From Mauremys mutica (taxonomy: Eukaryota > Chordata > Testudines > Geoemydidae): a DNA stretch of 64,000 nt. Positions 25,480-34,065 of the stretch are shown one piece after another. The stretch covers positions 52,970,524-53,034,523 of the forward strand of contig NC_059082.1 of the NCBI RefSeq assembly GCF_020497125.1, in the 5' to 3' direction. The position numbers and the translations under genes are program-made. How positions within the stretch are numbered: position 1 is the first letter of the stretch; each line of letters starts with the position of its first letter. The notes beneath the pieces were generated by a model that was not told the DNA's origin, ran no database searches, and saw only the letters and a list, made by a program, of their open reading frames with translations.

Positions 25480-27041
25480 GCAGGGCTGCTAGGGTCTTCG
25501 GGTAGTGCGTCTTTACCTGTGTAAAAAGGAAACCTAACACATTGCATTAGTGTCTTTGCAGATTGTACAGCCCCCCTTTTCTGGTTGTTAGCCAAGTGTC
25601 CTTGAACGAAGTCAGTGTATCTCTTTTTTTTTTTTTTTTTTTTTTTTTTTGGACTGAGCTTGCTAGTTAAAGTTTTTCTCATTTAACTCGTTCTTTTTCC
25701 TTTTCCCCTTTTTGGCTTCCTTTTTTTTATCCTACAAAGGAAACTTTTACTTTTGACTTATACACCTTTTGTTAACAATGAACACATACACATTGCTGTT
25801 ATACAGTACATTAGTCTTATTATTTAATGTATGCCACATATACCCTTCTACTAAAATAACCTTATTACAGAGCTTTGGAACAACAAGCCAGGACAAGCAC
25901 ACCCACTTTGATGAGTTCATTTAATACAAGCTCTAGTTCAATAGCTTCCCACCATCCCCAGCCCTCTGGCTAGAAATCTGAGGTAGCCAGAAGGATCCCA
26001 TGTACAATATGGGGAGTGGGTTAACTTTTTATGTCCTTGCTTCCAAAGACTGTTAGTATGCAGTTTGGCCAATGCAGTTTTTTTCTTTTACTTAAGAAAA
26101 TACATAAGACTTTAGTATATCACATTTTTCTGATGTATCCAAACACTTTGTATTTTAAGTTGAACAAAACAAATATCTGCATTTCAATTCAAGCCTTCTG
26201 CTTTATTTCAAACCAGACCATCCCATGAAAATATTAATCACAACAATTTGGCTACAAGACAAACACCACAAGACAGAACATAGAACACAAAACTTAATTT
26301 TTACTCTGCCAGTAAATCACGATACGTTGAATGCTGTTCAGCTGGCATTAGTTTTCTTTGATTATCTGAAAGACCAAAACAGAGGTCTACCCCTTCTGGG
26401 CAGTCAATTATTGCTTAAAATATACAAATACCCTTGTTGATTTCAGGCAAAACAAGGGAATTATCCCATATTGTCTTATATGTGTTTCATAGACAGCCCA
26501 GATTTCAGTGGCTTTTACCTTATCAGTTAGATAATTTGCATTAATACAGATGCTTTCTGGCTTGCTTTTTACTTTTAACTCCTGCTTTTAAACACTGAAA
26601 GAAAACATCACCACTTATAGTGCCTTAGAGCCTAATAAATTTTCATTTACATAGCACTGTATACATTCTTCAGCTAATTCAACAAAATTGTTCATAGCCA
26701 AATGATTACAATCTAATAATTTCTTTGCCTGAATTTATTTACAAACATTTAAAAAAAACACCAAGAACTTTTCTCTTTAGCATTTTTACAAAGTTCAACT
26801 ACTATTCCCTCCAGCAACTACAGAGTTAACTTTTCACTCTCCTTCAAATCACTTGCTCTTTCCTTATATCACTTGCTTGGCTCCCAACAGCCACTTACCA
26901 ATTCAAATCACCATTCCAAATATCCTTATGAGTATTTGAAATCCCCATGCTTACACTCACTTACTTCTTACTTCCACTAGACCCTCAAAAGTTTCCAACC
27001 TGTTCTCCAAGCTCTCTGTCTGTTGCCTGCCCGCCTGGGCC

Positions 27042-27074
<33 letters not shown>

Positions 27075-28978
27075 GGCGCTGAACCGTTTCTTTCATGGGC
27101 TTCTGCCCCCACCCTTCTGGTTTTTTTTTCCTAAAACATTTTATTCACAAGACGACCCGAGTCCTCCCTCGTGAGGCTTGCCACCTGGGCAAAACGCATG
27201 GCCCACTGGCGTTAACTATTTAATTGCCTCTTGTAGCAAACACACTGCTGTTACGGCATATGCTGAGCACGAATGGTTACATTTTAACAAGTCCCTGAAG
27301 GACTGGTACTTGCTTAGCCAGGGCTTCCTTTTCTCCAACTACTCTATTGCCCAGTCCTGCTACGACTGGGGGTAGATTCACCTGCCACCCTTCCTGGTCA
27401 ACCAGGGTGGAGAGAGGAATGCTAAACCCTTCTCCAGTTCTCAGACTTACTGCAGCTGAGAATGGGCACACCTTTAATTATGCAATCCTCAACATATAAC
27501 ACCAACAGAACCAAATAAAACAAACATAAAACAACAAGGGTAAAACAAATAGATGGTGTAAATTCTGCAGGGTTCCCCCATCTCTATTGCTCACCAAACT
27601 GTGACAAATTTCTGTTACCAATTATCCCTCATGTCAGGTGATCAAACTGACACTGCAGGACGTTGCAGGAGGATAGAGAAAATACACCATATAACCAAAT
27701 TTTAAAGCTTCATTAAAATGATAAAACAACAATGGAGAGTGTTGGGAATGCTTCCACATCACTCATAAAAAATACGAATGCCCCATACTTACACATATCC
27801 AGACTGGCCACGTCTGTATATAACATTCAGAAAAGGGGAATAGGTGGACGGGAGATTATCCTGTATACAGCTTGTTCAGAATTTCCAACATGCTTCCGCT
27901 CTTGGGAAGGCTGTTCTTTTACACCCTGGAATCTCCTGCGGTGTCTCTTTCAGAGATTCTAGTCCAGGTCAGCTACCTCTGGCTTCTCCAGTGTCACCAA
28001 GCCACACCAGCACCGGCATCCGTCACAAAGTCAGACTGTTGGATCTCACCAAACAGTTAAGCTTTGCAAATGTAATCTCAGTTCTGTAACTTGTACTGCC
28101 TTTGGTTTGCTTGACCTTGAGCATAAAACAACTTTCTCTTTTTATCTCTGGGCGAAGCTGAGTTTTAAATTAACCCGTTTCTAGACAAATTGCTCACACT
28201 GTGTCAGAGGCTTTTCTTTGGTGATTAAAAGCTCCTCTGAGATATATGATCTTATCTAGATTAAAGGTACCTTTTAATGGGCATTGTTTAGATGGATCTT
28301 CACGCGTATAAAGATTCCAATTCTCTAAATACCTGCAGGTTTTAGAACCATAATGTACGTACATATAATATGCTGGGGTACCCTTAGGGGGTGAGGTGGA
28401 ATGTTTAGACTGTCCCTTACCCACACGGAAAAGAAGGGGGGGGGAGAGAAGATGGGTTCACACGCTCCTAGACCCGATTACAGTTTTGGCTTCCAGCATA
28501 CCAATAGAACAAGAAACAAAAGTACCCCTACCAAAAAGAAAAGCCAGCCCTGGGGCTGCTCTAAGTCCCAGTAATTGTTCAGCACGGCCCACGGACTCGT
28601 GGAGTTAATGGAATTATTCATTAGCCATGTCTGAACCTAGGTACCTTAACCAGAAAGCTTTTACCCACACTCACCTTCCTATTTGTGGGTTCCTTTACCA
28701 TTAGGGGCCCAAGGTCCCAACCCTCACTCTTCGGGGGCGTTAATCCTCAAACCCAGGAGGTAACGCACTTACCACGCCCGGAGTGGCCACGTCTGGCAGG
28801 TGGACTCCCCTCTTCTGGTACTGTCTTGCCTCCGTGTCGTTTGGAGTTCTCTATGGAGGGGGCGTAGCCGTCCTGGCCGATTGCGGCGACCCGGAGCTTG
28901 AGCAAACCAATAGCTCAAGGTGGCCACTCTCCTGAGCCGTCCTCGGCCGCCGGTCAGCGCCCCCAACAGGGAGAGAAG
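25480..28978 (-). other. ERV interior, largely non-coding
   Basis: No gag, protease or reverse-transcriptase motif was recognised in the available minus frames. The section 25650-27000 is AT-rich and looks non-coding. Two homopolymer T tracts of 27 bases each lie at 25624-25650 and 27048-27074, which are poly(A) in the sense direction. From about 28440 to the primer site the composition becomes GC-richer, as in a retroviral leader. The interior is about 5 kb, and a complete gag-pol-env normally needs 7 kb or more. Confidence 0.55.
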
Positions 28979-28996
28979 TCCCATCTGGAGTCGCCA
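28979..28996 (-). promoter_or_regulatory. ERV primer binding site (tRNA-Arg-like)
   Basis: Reading the minus strand past the 5' LTR end (CTAACA) there is a two-base AA spacer and then TGGCGACTCCAGATGGGA. This closely resembles the complement of the 3' end of a vertebrate tRNA-Arg (CCG type: TGGCGACCCAGATGGGAC), with one extra T. The tRNA comparison is from memory. Confidence 0.65.
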
Positions 28997-28998
28997 TT

Positions 28999-29604
28999 TG
29001 TTAGCCAAAAGGGCTCGTTTCCCCCTGGAGCTTACCTAATTACACCAAGGAGGCACGGAGACAGGAAGACAAGTACCACACCCTTTATTGATCGGTCAGC
29101 TGAGCGGGTGTTCCTCTCGGCTAGTGCCAGAGAAAGAGACACACCTTTCATGGCCAAGCGGCCTACCTTTATACCCCGAAACAAACAACTTAGCCTACGT
29201 TTGTCTACGTCATTTGGTTGACCTGTAGAACCTGTACATGCATCTGTTAGGGGATAATTGGATATGCAGGATACATATATCATTTTGTGGGGGTTACAAG
29301 AGACATACAGCTGTTGAGGATACATTTGTCATTCTGAAGGGGACACAAGATACATCCGTTGACCCTTTGTACTAGATACTTTGGATGGATACATGTGAAC
29401 GCAGCTGCATACACTTGGGGAGCCAACATATACTTGGGGAGCCAAACAAAACTGATAAGCGAAATAGCTGACTTAGGTAGATACACGGCCTTCAGTCTAA
29501 TGAGTTCTGTAAGCTTTCCAACACAGTTTGGACAAGCATAACATAACTTTGGTTTACTCAGGCCTAATACGGAAAGGCTTCATTAGCACTATGATTTTCC
29601 AACA
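28999..29604 (-). repeat. ERV 5' LTR
   Basis: This is the second 606-bp LTR, by eye base-for-base the same as 23435-24040. Frames inside the two LTRs translate identically (for example the 97-aa frames). The TATA box is at 29168-29173 and the AATAAA at 29084-29089 on the minus strand. It ends at TGTTGG (29604), and host sequence TTCTGATTGG follows. Confidence 0.92.
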
Positions 29605-29695
29605 TTCTGATTGGGACAGAACCATGCATGTAACCGATGTGTCCAAGCAAAATATTAATTCCTCAAACAGCTCAGGAACACACTTGGGAATAAGA

Positions 29696-29777
29696 GTGAT
29701 CTGCAGAATTTAGTCTGCAGCTAATAGTTTAGATAAGTGATCTGCAGAATTTAGTCTGCAGCTAATAGTTTAGATAA
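29696..29777. repeat. Perfect 41-bp tandem duplication
   Basis: Two exact copies, 29696-29736 and 29737-29777, of a unit starting GTGATCTGCAGAATTTAGTC and ending TTTAGATAA. The identity implies a recent event. It lies only about 90 bp outside the ERV 5' LTR. Confidence 0.95.
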
Positions 29778-31022
29778 GTGTCTTTGAGAAAATTCCAACC
29801 TGAGGATAAGATACAATGAGAAAATTAGATGAAATAATCTGATGAATTATTCGCCTCATTTTGCTTATTTTCTTTTGTAGCTATTAGGACACATTGCAAA
29901 CATTTTTGCATAGTCAGCCCTGTCTGTTTTATCTGCATGTTTAGGCCCCAATCCTGCAAACAGTTATCCACACTGAGTAATCTCACTGAGTTCAATAGGA
30001 CCATTAATGTGCATAAGGGGATGTGATCAATGATGTGCCATAAATGTGCTTACAAGACTCCCTAGACAGGAAGTTAAGTTTACCACAGATAGATCCTGGG
30101 ATTTAACAGCAAGCTGCTGTTCAGATTCTCTTCTAATTATGAGCAATTTGGAACATTCCATGCACATGTGGCTGAGGCCAGCCCTTTTGCAGCAGGGGCC
30201 TGAAGGCACAGACTGCTGACAGCTCTCTGAGCATGCTCTTCCTTACTCCAGCTCCTCTCCTGCCTCGGCAGGCAGCTCTGCACACACACCTGCTACAGCA
30301 CACCTAGAATTTCACAACCTCCACCTTGATCTCAGCAGAGTCAGCATCCATCCCCCTGGTGAAAGCTGCAGGAAGTCTTTGATCTTGGCCAGCTTCTCTG
30401 CAAAGCACGTTGGGATCCCTGGACTGCTGAGGGCTTGGGATTGGTTTTCAGTTGCTTGTTGAGAGAAGGCTGACTGACACCCATTGCCCTCCCTATTACA
30501 AACACCTGCTCTCAAACACACGTGGGCGCGGCTGGAAACATCTCAGCACTGGTTAGGTGCACTTGCTTATTACTGTTTAGACAGCAACAGTGATTCAGGC
30601 CTGCTTCTCTGAACAGAATGGACTGTGTTTGCATTACAGGAGTCAACATTCATAGTGGGGTGCCAAGAAAACGGTTAGTGTTTGCTGAAGTCCCACGGCT
30701 TATTTGTGTTGCTTATGCAGATTAGGTTTACGTGTGCCAAAGTGAACAAAGTGCAAGACCTTCTGTTCTGAGTTGGACTATCTAGGCTTCCACTGCCCTG
30801 AAGGCTACCAGCAGGTGTGCTGGGGCCATCCCCTGTCCTGGGACTGTCACTTGTCTAAGAGACAGTGAACCACACAATCTACCCAGTTTCAGCTTCCATA
30901 GTTATTATTAGTCTATATTTGTGTACAGTCCTGTAGGCTCCCCTTACTGTGCTGGGGCCTCTGAATTTAACTGGAAGTGTTCCAGTTGGGTAGATCCTGA
31001 GCATTGCAATCCAGCCTTGGAG

Positions 31023-31041
31023 ACTACAACTCCCAGAATGC
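31023..31041 (+). promoter_or_regulatory. ZNF143/Staf-like motif
   Basis: The sequence ACTACAACTCCCAGAATGC matches the vertebrate ZNF143/SBS-type consensus ACTACAATTCCCAGAATGC at nearly every position. No promoter or exon was recognised next to it, so it may be a motif within an old repeat. Confidence 0.55.
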
Positions 31042-31704
31042 CTTGAGAGAGAGAGAGAGACTTCCTCTCCTGGTAGAGTTTGTTGTGAGCTCTGAGAGGA
31101 GCTGAGATTGCTTGTGTGGAGCTTTGTCCATACTAGAAGCTGCTGCTAGGGCTTTGACCAGGGAGCCTCCGAGGTGCTTGGTGGCTTCCCTGAGCCAGGG
31201 CAGAGGCTGTTGCTGTGTTCAGAGCTGATGGGGGTGGGCCTGCAGGAAAGGCAGTGTGAGTAACCAACCCCCTTGTTTGGGAAAGTGCTTGCAAGAGAAG
31301 TGGGGGCAGCGAAGAGACTTTAAGGGGTTGTCTGAGAAGAGACAGAGTGGGCTTGTCAATGAACCAGAGCTCAGAGCTGCTGACATCTGGTTAAAACAAC
31401 TCCAGTCTTCAGATGGGTTGTGTAGCTTGGGATGATCCCAAATTAGAATTGTTCTGCCTCCTTTTTCCATAGCTGGATGAATCTACTGGACCAACAGAGT
31501 GCTGTCCCCAGCTTCTAACACACCCATGCAAGCGTCTGGAACTCTGAAATCCAGAGGAGTTAGCTAACTGGTGGTAGTGTAGAACAGAGCGCCACTCCCA
31601 GCAAGCAGGGGGTCACATACTCCCCCTGGGGCAGGGGAGTGCATCCTGAACTTCAGAGACTTCCCAGTTGAATTGCTTGTGGGCCATATGGGCCACCATT
31701 TGTG

Positions 31705-31820
31705 ATGCCGACCCACATGCAGGCATCAGTAGTGGGGATCAAATCTGGGACCTCTGGAACTAAATGCATCTGCTAAAAGACATGTCTATTAGCCAAGACT
31801 GTAGCAGGCTCATCATTCTC
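31705..31820 (-). repeat. Repeat with PolIII B-box-like motif, second copy
   Basis: In reverse complement this reads GAGCCTGCTACAGTCTTGGC, then CAGATTTGATCCCCACTACT. It aligns with the copy at 20645-20755 and is a diverged member of the same unknown family. Confidence 0.45.
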
Positions 31821-32648
31821 TAGGTGGCCTAGCCGCCATGAGAGGACAGTGCACCACGGCCAAGTAAGCGGGGCTTGCAGGGCCCTAGATATTAAGGCCA
31901 GAAGGGACCAGTTTGAGCCAGGTATGAAGACTTTGGGTTTTAATTTGTCTGGTTGGGATTGGTATACCCCGGAAGGGTGGACTTTTGTTAAGTGACTTAG
32001 CTGGAGGACCAAGTCACTGAAGCAGCCAAACCAGGCTGTAGAAGCCCTGAGAAAGGGAAACTGAGGCAGAGAGCCTTAGCGCTACCCCAAACCATGAGGG
32101 GGTGCTCAGGAGGCAGCAACCCAATTACAGTTCTATTTAGGGTGCTCCACACAGGACAAGATACAGGATATTTTTCAGGAGCTTGGTGACACTGAGTTAA
32201 TATACTGTACTGGCCTCTAACCTCTAGACAGTAAACTGGTATGATCTTTAAAACCACTGTACAGTTGTAACCTGCTAGTAGAATCAGATACTGTACAAGC
32301 TGTTGTTTCAGCTCTGCCAATAAAACAGCGTTCTGCCTTTTCACACATCTGTATGCCTGGATTTGCTTCTTACAAGACAGAACAAAATCCCAGGTTCTAA
32401 TATCTTAATATGGTTGAGTTAAAAAGACCACACCTGCCGTTTTCTATATGATGTCCCTGCATAGATGGTAAAAAATTGGACTTTACATCCTATGGGAAAT
32501 TCCTATATTTTGACGTTTATTTTTGTCCCCAATTGGGAAGATATGTAAATTTTTTTAATATAAATTTGGAAACATGATTCCGAAATGTCAATATAGTTGC
32601 CCTTGGGTTGGCTCACCTTTAAACTCTGCATCCGCTTGAGCTGCTGTA

Positions 32649-32740
32649 GTACTTTATGGGAGTTGTAATTTGGGTGCTTCATGCCCCCATTCTCCTCTAT
32701 GGGCCAGGCTCCCTGGCTGTACTACATCTCCCAGGATGCA
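32649..32740. repeat. Inverted pair of ACTACA-TCTCCCA-type motifs
   Basis: ACTACATCTCCCAGGATGCA at 32721-32740 faces ATTACAACTCCCATAAAGTA, read on the minus strand, near 32649-32669. The arrangement resembles the ends of a short palindromic DNA transposon built on a ZNF143-like motif. No target duplication could be confirmed. Confidence 0.4.
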
Positions 32741-33742
32741 TTGCAGCAGTTCAACCAGTGCAGAGACCGTGGTGCATCCAGGGAGACATAATCCAGTTTA
32801 TAAACCCAGGCCTAGGAAACCAGGTTTGCCCTATGTTGGTGTAATCTATAAAGAAAACAAGAGGGAGTTGAATTACAATTGTCACCTTCTGGTATTTGTC
32901 TCCCTGATGACCCCAACATTAGGAAGTCAGCATACCAGATGGTAACAATCTGGCACAATACCACATCCCACAATGACATAACATAATGGCCTTGCATCAA
33001 CATCATCATGGTATGTCAAAACAGCATCATAAGGCAACACAACATGTCAAAGATTAATTCATTTGAATTTCTAGCAAGTGGTAAGACACAAGGTTGCCCC
33101 AAGGAAATCAAGACTTTGCTACAAAATCCTGGATTGATGGTGATCCTAGGTTGGACAGTCCTTTCTCTATGGACTGGTTTTAATTTGGGCTCTCCTTGCT
33201 GGTTCTGATAGGGCAGAGTAAAACAGTGTGAAGGATAAGGAGAACAGGGAGCGGGGAAAGGGTAGAGAGGGCAAGGAGACAATAACAGATGGGAGGAGTG
33301 GGAAAGGAAGGACGGGAACATGAATGCCAAATGGAGGGGGATGAAAGGTCCCACAAATAATTTTCATTCCCACACTCTGGCTCCCATTACCTTCATTAGG
33401 GACTCTGGTGAGCTGCATCCATCAAAGTCCTTTCAAAACTCTGCCTGTTGTGATAATGATGCGACACATTGGAATGCTGGTATGTGATTGGTCTTCTTGC
33501 CTAGCCCCAGTCACATGACACAAATCAGGGTTTCAAAAGTTTACACACCTTTGACATGGCAGGGGTCAGTATCCTTCAACTCTGCTGGCTGATGTCACAT
33601 GTGATGTGATATAGTGATGCAGAATCTAGCAGAGACGCTTTCATGAGGGCACTGTCTGAAAGAAGAGCCTGTACAAGATACAAGGTCTCATGAGTGATTC
33701 ACCCAGGATATGTGTCACATAGAAAAACAGCAGGATATCCCT

Positions 33743-33932
33743 GGGGGGAGGGATAGCTCAGTGTTTTGAGCATTGGCCTGCTAAACCCAGGGTTGTGAGT
33801 TCAATCCTTGAGGGGGCCATTTAGGGAACTGGGGTAAAAATCTGCCTGGGAATTGGTCCTGCTTTGAGCAGGGGGTTGGACTAGATGACCTCCTGAGGTC
33901 CCTTCCAACCTTGATATTCTATGATTCTATGA
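33743..33932 (+). mobile_element. Turtle tRNA-derived SINE with CR1-like tail
   Basis: The 5' part is tRNA-like: an A box in GGATAGCTCAGTGTTTTGAG and a B box in GAGTTCAATCC (33797-33807). The 3' part contains 'GGTTGGACTAGATGACCTCC' and ends in ATTCTATGATTCTATGA, the CR1 LINE terminus. This combination is the cryptodiran tortoise PolIII/SINE family, copied in trans by CR1 reverse transcriptase. It sits directly before a Penelope-like tail that starts at about 33933. Confidence 0.92.
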
Positions 33933-34065
33933 AGTATGTATAAATATCTTCTCACTGTATGTTCCAGTCTATGCATCTGATGAAGTGGGTTGTAGCCCAT
34001 GAAAGTTTATGCTCAAATAAATTTGTTAGTCTCTAAGGTGCCACAAGTATTCCTGTTCTTTTAGC
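33933..34065 (+). mobile_element. Penelope-like element tail with hammerhead-like motif
   Basis: Ends with AAATTTGTTAGTCTCTAAGG and TGCCACAAGTATTCCTGTTC, a tail found two more times at 59815-60525. I associate it with Penelope-like retroelements of turtles, tentatively. The hammerhead-like motif is described separately. No coding sequence is present. Confidence 0.55.
33971..34016 (+). ncRNA. Hammerhead-ribozyme-like motif, copy 1
   Basis: Core strings CTGATGA (33977-33983) and GAAA (34001-34004) flank a 6-bp stem, GTGGGT pairing with GCCCAT through two G-U pairs, with a TGTA loop. The order CUGAUGA-stem II-GAAA is the hammerhead core. An extra A between CUGAUGA and stem II departs from the consensus, and stem I pairing is weak, so activity is doubtful. 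Confidence 0.45.

Larger units (their letters stand above)
23435..29604 (-). mobile_element. Endogenous retrovirus, minus strand, identical LTRs
   Basis: Two direct 606-bp repeats (23435-24040 and 28999-29604) bound a 4.96-kb interior. A polypurine tract (reverse of 24041-24055) abuts the left LTR, and a primer-binding-site-like sequence (28979-28996) abuts the right LTR, so transcription runs right to left. The LTRs start TG and end CA and look identical by eye, implying recent insertion. The interior has an integrase C-terminal relic but no recognisable gag, protease or reverse transcriptase, so this looks like a defective, trans-mobilised copy. The flanks show only TTC (or TTCT if one T is shared) as target duplication, shorter than usual for retroviruses. 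Confidence 0.9.
29605..33742. other. Intergenic, no gene recognised
   Basis: Contains a perfect 41-bp tandem duplication (29696-29777), a ZNF143-like motif (31023-31041), a (GA)n run near 31047-31061, the repeat at 31705-31820, and a palindromic motif pair at 32649-32740. An AATAAA in 'ctctgccaataaaacagcg' near 32320 suggests the end of an old retroelement or LTR, but no start could be matched. Confidence 0.5.
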
